Below, piece by piece: positions 12,393 to 25,400 of a DNA stretch of 64,000 nucleotides (the first letter of the stretch is position 1; the number at the start of each line of letters is the position of its first letter). The position numbers and the translations under genes are program-made. The notes under the pieces are model-generated. The model was not told the DNA's origin and did no database searches. It was given only the letters and a program-made list of their open reading frames with translations. The stretch spans positions 747,567-811,566 of the forward strand of contig NW_017804498.1 in NCBI RefSeq assembly GCF_001625305.1, given 5' to 3'. This DNA is from Branchiostoma belcheri (taxonomy: Eukaryota > Chordata > Leptocardii > Amphioxiformes > Branchiostomatidae).

Positions 12393-12660
12393 ATACTAGG
12401 TCTTCACAAAGCCGACAATCACATCATCAGCACAGGCAGATGTTGCTGGTTGTGAAAAACGACTAACGATTCGTCAGTTACTCAATGAAAGTTTGCTTAT
12501 GTGCAATGGATAAGTACTGTGAAGTAATAAAAGCAGGCTATGCAATAATAATTATTTTGTCCGGCTCTGGTCATTTAAGATCTCATCATTGTGCTTGTGC
12601 TTTGGCAGGAAAGTGATGTAGTTGATGTTGGGTCTTTTACACTCAAGCTCAGTACCACCG
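12393..12660. other. 3' flank of gene B
   Basis: This contains the 3' UTR of gene B, the AATAAA at 12526-12531 and about 130 bp of unique sequence before the LINE tail. No other feature was seen. Confidence 0.5.
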
Positions 12661-13362
12661 AGTTCTTGTTCATATAATTACAGTTGAACAGTTTATTCAT
12701 AAAAAAACAGACTCGCAGCCTGTACAAAAACATACTTAATAACACTGATTTTTTACAGTTACTTGCCTGGCAAATACAAATTAACATTGCAATACATATA
12801 CAAACACAGGAACAAAAACATTACAAAAAGCCTCGCATGGGCAATAAAGTAAAGACCAGAGAGTCCTAAGAGTCTTACTGCGAAGACTCGTTGTACAGGA
12901 ATATTGCTTTGTGTAAGAAATAGTTTTTCAGTCTCTTCGTACGGGCAGCTCGTACTGTAAGTGCTGTTCCATTTCTTAAGGTCCTCCGGCCGTTGTCCTG
13001 GCCGGTGGAACCAGGTTATGGAGGGGGTGACCCTCGTCCAGCATGTTCTTAAGTAGTTTCACTGCCGCCAGCTGTCGCCTTTCCTTCAGCGTGAGCAGAG
13101 GAGGCACCTCACGTCTTCCCCCCAGTGAGATGATCCGGAGTGCGCATGCTCTCCGTTGTACTCTTTCAATCAGTCTTTCCTGCTCTTTGTTACACCCTAC
13201 CGGTAGTACGTGCCCATATTCAAGTACAGGTCTGATAAGTGTGATGTAAACCTGGACCAAATCCACAACACTAGTGCCCTGTTTAGTGTTAAGTATAATG
13301 AAGCCTACGCGAAGCCTTCGTGACCATATAGAGATCACTTGATCATTGATATCTCGACACAC
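12660..13362 (-). mobile_element. 5'-truncated non-LTR retrotransposon (LINE) with ORF2 C-terminus
   Basis: The open minus-strand frame 13362-12976 contains YITLIRPVLEYGHVLPVG, RLIERVQRRACALRII, LTLKERRQLAAVKL and PLHNLVPP. This is the conserved region after the reverse transcriptase core in Jockey/CR1-type LINEs. The sequence from 12975 to about 12660 has the AT-rich look of an element 3' UTR. The catalytic YADD part is absent, so this is a dead fragment. Confidence 0.8.
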
Positions 13363-14814
13363 CAGTAAGTGGCCAGTTTAGAATGAAATGGACAATAGAA
13401 ATCAATTGACACAAAATCCATAAAATCCGCTATTATGTTTATTTCAGGATAAAAACTTTATACAAAAGACATCATGGCTAAATATAACCATCTGTGTCAC
13501 ATCACAACCTCTTGTGTCAGTGTCCTTGAATATTTCTTTATTGGGACAGAATAACTTATAATTATCAGAATTAAAATACAACTTTCATCTTTTATATTAC
13601 ACATAACATTACGTTTACTTGTCTTTATGAAATCATTTTCAAGAGAAAAACAAACTATGTGAAAGACAAACAGCAGAGGGACATAATTTCTTGTTTGCTG
13701 TTTTCATTTATGACCAAAAAAGTGCAATAGTACTAGTAAAAGCCTAAGGAGGTTGCACTGTACAGTATGATTTTTTAAAACCACTGAGTCGTCGACAAGA
13801 GTCTATTAAAACAATACCTGTGTATTAAAAACGTTCATATTTCTATTGAAGCAATGATAGTTGTTAGAAACTGTAACATATCGTATCATACATATAATAC
13901 AAGTGTTAGAATAACTAACCTTTACAAAGACGAAAACGAACACAGAGAACATACAAAAACAAAAATCACAATCGTCTGACTTACAGATATCTGTCATCGA
14001 TTAACTTTGGCCGGCAAAGCCAAGTGATGTATATGCAGAACAAATCTGTAAGATACTAACTTAAACCTAATCACTTAAAACATTTTGTGACTTGCATAGT
14101 CATGATAAATGTTCTCCAGTGTGACTTGTTGCATAATGATGTACATGATGACACACACACACCCAGATTCTTCGAGCAGCACAATCACTTCACCCCACTG
14201 TCTCTTTTTGTACCTTGGTTTTTTTAAGTGACGAACTGTCTCTTTTTATGGTTTGGTCAGCAACGTGATAAAGTAACGTACATGAGTTCAAACGTACAAA
14301 AAAGAGGATGGGTAATATAAGGAAAATATGTTTCAATCACAAATTTTCAACTTTCAACATCAAGGCCAAGCTGTGGACATGAAATACATTTAAACAGGTA
14401 TGGTATGTACAACACTTCAACCTTCAATCGTGCCGGTTACAATCATAACGCACACTTTAAAATACATGAACCGTTACTACGTACATCAACATCATAGTGC
14501 TTAGAATGTCTGGATCAGTAAACAGGTATTAAATCTTGACGTGTTAAAGTGACTTTCCTGCAGGAGGTTCTCAAGTGTTACAAAAGTGTCATCACATCAA
14601 ATATTCTTATCACACCATTGTGGGTAGTGAAGACAGAGGCACTCTGTGTCAAATGTGGTCTGCGTGTTGTCCAATTAAGCAGATATTTCGGTGGCAAAGT
14701 CTTAACCAATCGGTTGAACACTGTCAAATTGGCCAGACAGTGCAGTGCCCAGTTGGTTACGACTTTGCCAATGAAAGATGTGCTTGGAGATTATGATCTT
14801 CTCTATCCTGAAGT
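13363..14814. other. AT-rich probable 3' UTR of the spondin gene
   Basis: No coding signal is convincing. Minus-strand AATAAA hexamers lie at 13542-13537 and 13443-13438 and could serve as poly(A) signals, giving a 3' UTR of roughly 1.3-1.4 kb. The choice between them is not decidable here. Confidence 0.4.
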
Positions 14815-17800
14815 CTACTGTTGCACTTGTTGAGCCTGTTGACGGCGGCCGTAAAGTCTGAACCTGGCCAGCAGCCTCTGCAGCCTGTCATCACTGCTGA
14901 TGGCGAGCTGGGCCGGACAGGGGTTCAGATTACACCGTCTGATCTGCGTCAGCCGGGGGCAGGGCGTCCCACCGTTAACCGGCTTCTGCCTGATGTACCT
15001 GGAATACATAGGCGGAGGTTAGATTCAATGTCATCAGCACAGGTTAATGCTGCATATACACGTGCAGACGTTTGTCAATGGCGTATTAGTCAATATTTAT
15101 CTGAAAGGTTTAGCTTTGTATTTGGCTAAGAGAGTTTGAAGAACAGTTATTAATTACCTTGATCGCACCATGAGTCCACCGCCACATCGTCTGCTACATC
15201 TGCTGAAGCCAGACCAGTTCGACACCTCACAGTGCAAAACTGTAAAATAACGGCAGTCTGTCTCATTTCCAGTATCCACTGAAACTTTTCCCTAACGTTA
15301 GGCAAACAACCTTATAACTGAACTGACATAAGAACAGCTTATTACCAATTAAGCGTTCTACCTTTCGTAAATGGCACACTAGTGCTAGATTGCCATGCAT
15401 AATCTAAATATATACAGTTAAGACAATACACATACTGTTTTCATTAATGATATAGAAATTATAATTCACAAACCCGCACCTTTTGGGTCCTGCTCTGTTT
15501 TTCCTACACCCTCAGCTGACTGTTGTGGCTTAGGGGGGACAACATTGATGGCCTTCCTGACAGGACAGGGCTCCACATTGCACCGTTTCCTCTCGTACAG
15601 ATGAGGGCATGGCTTCCCGCCGTTCAACGGCTTTTGTGTGATGGTTCTGGAATGTAAAAAAGGTACATGAAGTTCGTTTGCCATCGTAGTTGCAAACAAT
15701 CGTCAAATTTTCATATTTCCAAATACATGGACTTTTAGAAGGGAAGCTTTGGGCCGACAGGTGCTAAAATCAAATACAAAAAAATCATCATACATCTGAC
15801 TACATCTGACTTTAAGAACCTGGCTTTGTGACACATGTGTACAGATAACTCACTACCTACCGTGCTCTGACCATGATGCCTCCGCCACACCGCCTGTTGC
15901 ACCTGCCGAAACGAGACCAGTCCGACACCTTACAGTCTGAGGCAACAACTGAAGAGAAACCAACATTCCTCATTTATGCATAACCATTCCTTTGTGCATA
16001 TGTTGTAGACACAAACATTAGATATCATTGTAGATGCCCATTAGATCCAATAACAATCCTATAGATAAAACACTTCAGTTTAAATCTGCCTGATTTAGCG
16101 ATTTAGAATACGACTACACACCCTCTGGCTTATCTTGTTCTTTCTCCACAGGTTTGGCTGGCGTTACTGGCTTAGACAGATCGTTTTCGCTGACGGCCTT
16201 CGTGACGGGACAGGGTTCCACATTGCACTGTTTTCTCTCGTACAACTGGGGGCATGGCTTCCCACCATTTGATGGCTTTTGTGTGACGGTTCTGGAATGT
16301 AAAAAAAGGAGAACATGATCTTCGTTTGCTATCGTAGTTGTGAAAAGTCGTCAAATGTGGGGCATATAATTCTTTTCGGTTACACTGGTGTTTGAATGAC
16401 TTTTGACTTGTCATATTTCCTGGTGATTTTACGAGCGATGCTTTGGGTTAGATGACAACATTCTTACACTTGATGATACATCTCGCCTCTTTGAGACTTT
16501 GGCTTTGTACGTGACACATGTGTACAGATAAATCATTACTCACCGTGATCTGACCATGACGCCTCCTCCACACCGCCTGTTGCACTTACTGAAACTAGAC
16601 CAGTCCGACACCTTACAGTCCGAGGCAACGACTGAAAAAGTCATCATTCCTCATTCATTTCCAGCATCAATTTTGATACGTAGTCATTGCTTTGTTCATT
16701 GTGGACACAAATGTCAAATGCCAATTACTGTCTACGTTCAAGATGAACATTGGGCCCAATGACAATATTTTAGATAAAACATTACAATTGCAATCTTCGT
16801 GGATTACTGATTTAATACAACTACACACCTTTTGCAGCTGTTGTCGTCTCCTCTTGTTCTTTCTCCACAGTTTTTGTTGACGTTTCTGGCTTAGACAGAT
16901 CGTTTGTATTGATAGTCTCCGTGACAGGACAGGGTTCCACGTTGCACTCTTTCCTCTCGTGCAGCTGAGGGCATGGCTTCCCACCGTTTGACGGCTTTTG
17001 TGTGACGGTTCTGGAATGTAAAAAGGAAAATGAACTTCTTTTGCCATCGCGTTGAAAACGTCAAATGTACGTGTAGCATATAATTCTTTGTCGGCTACAT
17101 TAGTGTTTAAAAGACTTTACATGACTTGTCAGATTTCCTGATGGTTTTACGAGTTATGCTTTGTGTGATGTCAGATGTCAACATTCTTATATTTTAGGAA
17201 TTGATCATACATCTCGCTTCTCAGAACTTGGCTTTGTAACAGAAGAGTACAGATAACATGGTTACCCACCGTGATCTGTCCATGACGCCTCCACCACACC
17301 GCCTGTTGCACTTACTGAAACCAGACCAGTCTGACACCTTACAGTCCGTGGCAACAACTGAAAAAAGACAACATTCCTCATTCCTTTCATGTATCAATTT
17401 TCAAGCTTCATAACTCAAATATCATTTAATTTACTATCTACACTGTAGAAAAACAATGGATCTTAAGTCAATACATTAATAAAACACCTCAATTGCATCT
17501 GCTACTTAGTACAACTATAAGTAACGTTACACACCTTCTGGTACCGGTTCATCTTGTTCTTTCTCCACAATTTTGGCTGGAGTTTCTGGCTTGGACAGAT
17601 CGTTGTCGGGGATCTCCTTCGTGACAGGACAGGGCTCCAGGTTGCACTGTTTCTTCTCAGACAGCTGGGGGCATGGCTTCCCGCCGTTCGACGGCTTTTG
17701 TGTGATATTACTGGAAAATGAAAACAGAAATGACGTTCATATGCCCTATCGTATACGTACACAAATCATATCTGCATAGGAGAACAGTTGGCATTGGTAC

Positions 17801-20800
17801 CACGCATTGGTAGCGTGTTCTATGGGATTTTGAACTGTTTTATGTCACGTGGTATTCGTGAGGAGCAACAAAGTTAGGGACATTAGTACTAACATTATAC
17901 ATTGATAGGACCAACATACTGCTTTACAAACTTAGTTTTATGATGTTGTAACTTACCGTGATCGCACCATGCTGCCGCCGCCACACCGACTGCTGCACTT
18001 GCTGAAGGCAGACCACTTCGACACTTCACAGTCCAAGGCAACAACTGTAGAACAACATTGTTGAAACATGGTCATTTCTTTGTGTTTTCAATTCAGACAT
18101 TAAGTGGACTTAACACCACTTGACATCCGGATGAACACTAGATTACGTAACACTATACGCTATCTATACATTAACACGAATACGCACCTTCAGGTTTCTC
18201 CTTTACTTCCTCCACAGTCTTGACTGGCTCTTTCGGCTTGGAGAGGTCGTTGTTTTTGTCAGTCTTCGGGGCATCACAAGGGTCCTCGTTACAACGTACG
18301 ATTTCAGCCAGCTCTGGACATGTTTTACCGCCATTCAGGGGCTTCTGCGTAACGTACCTGGAACATATAGGCAGAAATTATGGCCATCGTAAATACGACG
18401 TAGTTTCCATTTCAATGGATGATTTCACATTTAATCCATGGTATTACGAGGCAACAGGAAAGACCTAGTGCGCAATCTGAGTAGGAAACAGACGGAAATT
18501 GCTTTCACGTGCTACCAACGTTATGCTTGGGCAGTATTAATAGTCATGCCCATTGTTTTGCGACCTTTGCAAATAGACGATCGAGTTTAATGCCGAAGTG
18601 TTCTTTACCGTGATCGCGCCTTGATGCCGCCCCCACACTGCCTGGTACACCGGCTGAACCCGGACCAGTTCGACACATCACAGTCCAAGGAAACAACTGT
18701 AATGCAACAGGTAACATCAAATAATCATACATCAAAATGTACAAACATTTTTGTCCAACTCCAAACGGTTTTTGTAATATTTTAACATGTCAGTCCTATC
18801 AGTCTTTGGAAATATTTGGTCACATGTTCATTATTTCATTACTATGTTAATTCGTGCTTTGCTTGTCCTATGTATTATGTATTGTCTCATATGTGTCGGT
18901 GGCGGCATGAATATAAATCTAATACTTGAGTGCGCCGTCACCGGCGTTTGTCAATAAATGTTGCAATTAAAAAAATGCACGGGAGTCACACTCCAAAGAT
19001 CCCAATGCATATATATTCTGTGAACATTGAGTTAACAGAAACAAACACCCACCCTCTTCTGCCTCCTCGACAAGCTCAGCCAGCTCGTCCAGTTTGGAGA
19101 GGTCAGCGCCGTCCCGCGTCAGGGTGACCCTGGCCAGAGCCGGCAGCTTCCGCAGGCTCGGGTAGTAGAACGAGTTGGCAGGGTGGTTGGGGAACTGCGC
19201 GCTGATCTGGAATACGGGCTCCTGGGAATACAGAGTGTTGGTTCGAATGTGTACCATAATCCAAAGGAAGAAATATACGCATGGCACTAATATCGTATAT
19301 GTTTTATTCTTGTTACCTGAAATAAGGTATCATAGTTGACCATCCATGCGATATGTCCATAGTCAGCACTGTACAATATACCCTTACACTGACACCCTCA
19401 AAAGGACTTTTAAGTCTCTCTATATAAGTTGGTGACAAAAATAGTGATTAGTTTACATGAACTTTACAATGGGTGGATATGAACAAAGAGAGCGCACCGA
19501 GGTGTGTTGCAGTACCATCGCCTGTCGGTAGGAGTATTCTCACCTGTGGCACTGTAGCCCAGTTAGGTGAGGTGAATGTGAATCCCTTGTCCGTGCCGGC
19601 GTCCCACGGTCCCAGGCTGGTGGAAAACTGGTCAATCCACTTCCCGTTCTGGCAAAGGTCCTTGCTGTCCAGGCCAACAAACCAGTCTGGACTGGGCACA
19701 ATCTTCACCATAAACGACACCTATCGGAAAGGAGACGATGTACATTCAAGTTTTATCGAGTTTAGAGAATGGTGCGGTATTCGCATGCAGTCTATCTGAC
19801 ATACTAAGCCCAGAATATAATGTCTATCGCATGCCTAAGTTTTGAATATTGAATAGTAACTCTTTTTCATAAAGCTTACCTTTGAATGGTCAGCATCAAT
19901 AGCGAAGTCTGTTTTCCTCTCCCCAACTCCCGATTTCTTGATCTCGTCAGCAAAGAACTTGCCACTGGTTCCCTTGGAGTTAGCGATGTCAGAGAACAGC
20001 TGATAGGCGCCGGCCTTCTCGGCGAACAACTTGACTCCCTCAGAAGCCGTCTCTCCCTTGTGCCAGAGCGTGTATTCTTCATTATGGGTTACTCCTGGTG
20101 AAACAGTATAGGTACATATATACATTGCATAATTAACGTTCAGCGCAGGCATGTACTACTACTAGGTAATATGTCAGAAGTAGTAATGAATGAAGAATGA
20201 AGACCTTTATTGTACGCAAATACCCACTGGGTTCAGTACAGGTCACAGGAAAGACGTCACAGTTTGCAATGAATATATACAATGTACAAGCTAGTGCTAA
20301 TTCTATGTACTATGGACATATAGTCTAATAATTACGATAATTTGGTTTCTTCTCGATTCTTAGTAATGATGTAGATATAAGTACAGATATGTTTTATAAT
20401 CGAAGGTTTGTCTAAAATCATCAGAAATATGAACTTATCTGCGTTGCTAAGATGTATGAAATGGGGAAACATACATTGCAATAGTTTATAAAGCTCTGCT
20501 CTCTCTTCGTTGTATAAACTACATTCTAATACAAAGTGTTCCTCATCCTCTATCCTATTTAGATTACAATACCTACATATTCGTTGTTCCAGGGGAGTGC
20601 GGTTATGGCGTCCGGTTTCAATGTGTAATTTGTGGCAGCTTATCCTGAGTTTTGTAGTGGCGGTCCTATGCCGTATATTGTCGAGATTTAGATACTTTTC
20701 TCCATTATACGTTGTCTTGAACAGTCTGTACGATCTCAATTTGTTTCTGGCAGCTCCGCCTTTGTTATCATTGTGTATTTCTTTTAGAAAAGTTTGGAAA

Positions 20801-22422
20801 TGGATGTCTTTCAGACGTTGGTTGATGGAATTAATAAGATGGGACGTATCTGTGTTTTGTGATAAAGTACAATGCCAGATATAACCAAAACTACACTCCT
20901 CTAAGGACTTCCGAACTCCTGAGGCCCAACATTTGGCTCCAGTTTTGTCTAAGGCTATCTGACAAGATAGAGCATCGAACTGGAAACTGTCGACAGGCAC
21001 TTTCTGGCGAAGTCTAATGAGGTGTTTGATAGCATTTAGAGAGGCTTCTACTTGAATGGGAAACCTCCCTAGTTCCGCTCTTGCAGCGAGACCGCATGCT
21101 GATCTTGGAACGTGAAGGGCTTGCTTACAGAATTTTAGATGAATTGATTCTATAGGGCAGGAATTGGAACTTTTAGCTGAGCCCCAGATCTCCGACCCGT
21201 AAAGAATTACGGGCTTTACACAACTGTCAAAAAGTTTGTTCCTAACAGCTACAGGTGCATCAGCTTTGTTTAGTGATTGGTTCATGCCGAATAGAGCTTT
21301 TAGTCCTTTACTGTGAAGATGTTTCTTATTCGCCTTGAAAGTGCCCGCGGAGTTGACAACAATGCCTAAATAGCAATAAGATGTAACTATTTCTACTAAA
21401 TTATCCATATAGGTGAAAAATAATTCTTTTGGAAGACGACCCCCCTTAGTGAAAACAATGATTTTTGTTTTCCTAAGGTTCACATTTAGTTTCCAGATAT
21501 GACAGTAACTTTCTAGTCTATCTAATGAAGACTGTAATCCTTGCTTGGACTCAGAAAGAATGACTAAGTCGTCTGCATAGAGTAGACAAGGAACTCGCTT
21601 ACTGTGCATAATTGGAGGGTTACAGGCATCATTATTAAATACAGAGGTGATGTCACTTAAAAATAAATTAAATAAAGTAGGACTTAGATTGCAGCATATA
21701 TAAAGCCGACCCCCGTTGTTGACGATGGGGGGGGGTGTTCAGTCAGTTTGTATCTCCCGTATCTCCTGTTACTCCTGGACGCATAAATCCGAAGAACGGA
21801 CGCAACAACGCGTACGTATCCCGAAGATCTAGGACTTCCGCCAATTGTCGCTAGGTGTAGCTTTGAGCCACCCTTATACAGCATCACAACGCTCGACCCC
21901 TCTACCGCATCACTGTCATCCATTCAGAGCCAGTCGATAACAGAGAACCGTTCTGAAACGTCCTGGGCCCTGGTGATGCGCCCATCTGTTGAACAGGTTA
22001 ACATAGCTCTGTGGATATATCCAAACAGACAACGGACAACCCACAGACTTACGATAACATTTCCCCCTTTAGACAGGAGACCTCCGTGATCCAAATGTGC
22101 CAAGCCCTATCATTCGATCCAGAGCTAACGTAAACAAGTTGCATAACCAGGTCGCTCTGGGTTTTGGCTGTAGTCCACCACGCCATGCCATGGTTCAGGG
22201 CTGCATTCGGTTCTATTTTTGGAAGGCCAAGGACATTCCTTACTAATGAATCGTTTGTAATTAAGAGCTTCCTAATTGCTTGTTGTTTGTCTCAGCAGCC
22301 AACATGATAACCTAAGCAGGTGATCGCATGACATGGTAGAACTTGTAGGTAACGAAGAATTCAAGTAGAAAAGACATACTGGTTACCTTCGCCAAGAAGG
22401 TTATGTTTTCAGGGGCGTTCGT

Positions 22423-22467
<45 letters not shown>

Positions 22468-25400
22468 AGCACGATAACTCAAGAAGGCTAAGATGGATTG
22501 TCTTGATATTTGGTAGGTGGATAGGTCTTCATGAGATGTGGAACTGATTAGATTTTGGGCCTCCTAGCGGCTTGTTATGGTACTGCAGCTGAACTTCCGG
22601 TTTTGATATCTCGTGATCTAGACATGCTAGGGTGACGAAATTTAGATGGTAGGTAGCTCTTGTGCTGGGGAAGAAGTGACGTGAGTTTAGACCCCCTAGC
22701 AGCTTGCTCTGGAGCTGCAGGGGCGTTAGTTGAAAAATGTTTAAAGGCGGATAACTCAAGAACCGATTGATGGATCGTCGTGATTTTTGGCATGTAGGTA
22801 GCTGAAGTGATGCTTGACATAATAATATTACAATTATGCAAATATTAATGTAATTTGCATAATTAACGAGGAAAATCTATAAATCAGCTGCATTCCATGA
22901 AAGGACTATTCAAGCTTGTGTCATATGTAATTAAGAACGGCAGAAATACAGGCAGATATCAATTATGCAAATGAGGACTTAATTTGCATAATTAATGAGA
23001 AAATGTTATAATTACATAGTGGTAACTGCCTGGAATTTCATACTTGGGATATTTGAAAGCTATGTGAAGGTGAACATAGTTAAACATAATTTATTCAAAT
23101 AAGGACCTCATTTGCATAATTTATGAGGAAATTCTATAATGGCATTTAAGATAAGACTGTCTTCTGGTGTAGAATATGATCAACAGATTTAATTGATGCA
23201 ATTTAACTGATCCTATTTGCACAATCAGGGGGATTAATCTATAATTTCTTAGTCATAAGGGCTAACATCATTTGGCGAAGGTATGAGATCGTGGAACTCT
23301 AGTTGGATATGTGGTGGGCAATACGAAAACGGGCCGGGTCACTGTATTTATGTCCACTACGGTTGCATGCGGAGGCCAGATGAAGTAAGTATTTGCAGCA
23401 TACAAGGCGATGCAGAGGGTATCCCTCCAGACAGAAACCGGGAAGATGCCGAGAAATTCATTAAAATAAGTTTTAATTGCCCAAGGATAACCCTAATTAT
23501 TTACCTTGCCAGAAGGTTATATTTCGGATAGCATTTGTGCACGATGACTCAAGAATCAAGAATCATGAAACTTGGTAGGTGAGTAGGTTTTGATGAAACC
23601 TCAAAATGACTGAATTTCGTTTTAAATGCAAAATAAAGTTTTGACTTCTGTGACACAAGAAAATTTATCTCTGAGTCAGTTTATGAATTGGTTACACAAG
23701 ATTCTTGCCGAGTGTACTTTTATTAGAGCCGCCCTTTACGACAGAGAAGTCTGATGAACTGGAATTTTCCGGAGAATGCCGACGAACAGGATAGATATTT
23801 ACGACAATAGCAGTTAAACCGTGAAAAACATCGCGCTTTCTGCCCTTCAAAACAGACTGAGGGGGCGCCGGGCACCACTTGGACGTCCTGTGGTCGCGTA
23901 GCGCGAGTCTGGCGTGTCACGGGACGAGTGGTACATGCTGTGAGCGATACTAGAATTACCACCGTGCCCCGAGGACTTGATCTTGACAAACATACTTCAC
24001 AGTTGATTTCCACCGCACGGAACGCAAGCGTGGTAACACTTCGCACGCGTCGGGAGCGCCGAACAGCTGAAAAAATACAACCCCAGCCCACTCGCGTGCC
24101 GGTGCTCCGTTCGGAAAATTACAGTCACAAAGAATCACAAGACTAGTCGTGACCTCTCCCATTCCAGCGTTACAAAGTACTAACGTCGTGTTCCAGATGT
24201 CTGTCAGAGATGCCTTATAGTGCGCAACACAAACACGGCGACATTCATTTCTGTCAGCTTGCCTTCGATGATGAATGGACATCTTGGCAGCTTTAGGTAA
24301 TACTTTTATCAAGTTCAGCTGTGATTTTGTCCAACTATGACATCGTTCCATTGACGCATTCAACACCACCATTGTCATTACGATCATGACCATCATCAAT
24401 ATCATCACCATTATCATAGTTCTCATAGGTCATCCTCACGATAACAAATAAATCAAGAGCACGATGTTGCCATCTGCCGAAAAGATGCAGACGATATAGA
24501 CTGAAAGTCTCGTTGCCCCACAATTTAATGTACGCCTGAAGGCCCGAAGTCTTGTTTATTGATGCCAGCTAAACCTCAGTATCTCCGGCGCTCCCATTTC
24601 GTGATATGACGACCTTCTCCCTGAGCCGAAGGCTAAAGGAAGGTTATCTCCTTCGCGAAGGCCCAAAATTCCGTGTCACTGTTTGGCGTCAAGCAAGTGA
24701 GCACACCCGTAGGCTGGGGTGTTCACAAGGCGGATGGGATTTGTGTGTTTTTACAAGGCCGCGACTCAGTGAACCCGTACATCTGAAGGAGGAATGGTTG
24801 TACTAAAATGCGGGCCGTTCCCGAATACGGGACCAGATCTGAGGAATAGGCGTCAGTGTTAGATTAAATTTTAACTGATGGCGCTTTACAAAGAATTCCT
24901 TCCGTTTTCCACATCTTACCGACTTTCCAACGGTATTAAGCTATTTCTCCTCCTGGTTAACAACATTCTGATCGATTTGAGCAATTCGATAGCCTCAATA
25001 CAGTAAGAATGGCGCATTGTAGATTTGAACACAATACCAACCTAAAGCCTAACCTAAACCTTAAGCCCATAACCATATGACTACGATATGGTTTGTTTAA
25101 CGCGACAATGCTCCTCCAGTATGTTACTTTCACCACTTTCAGAGACGCTATTAAACTGAGGGAAGCCAGCAGCATTAGGGAGCCGGCGGAAAATACGGAG
25201 GATGGCACCCAGGCTAAGGTCAATGACCTGTCCTCTTTCTATTCTGTGGCCATAATTCGTCAAAAAGAACGGCCGGTTACGGCCAGTCTATTCTTGCATT
25301 GCTGGCGGCAGTGCACGGTTATATACGAGTTGTCCGGTCGACAGAATCACTAGTAACTTGATCCGTGAGTGGCCTTCACTGGTCCTGCCATCCAATACTA

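Noticed and set aside
14575..14796. Plus-strand 73-codon frame with several cysteines beside the spondin stop
   Set aside because: It has no start context, family match or splice partner and lies in the probable spondin 3' UTR.
21684..21923. Minus-strand 79-codon frame just before the LINE
   Set aside because: It looks protein-like ([19 protein letters not shown]) but has no partner exon, no match I know, and ends in low-complexity sequence at the LINE truncation point.
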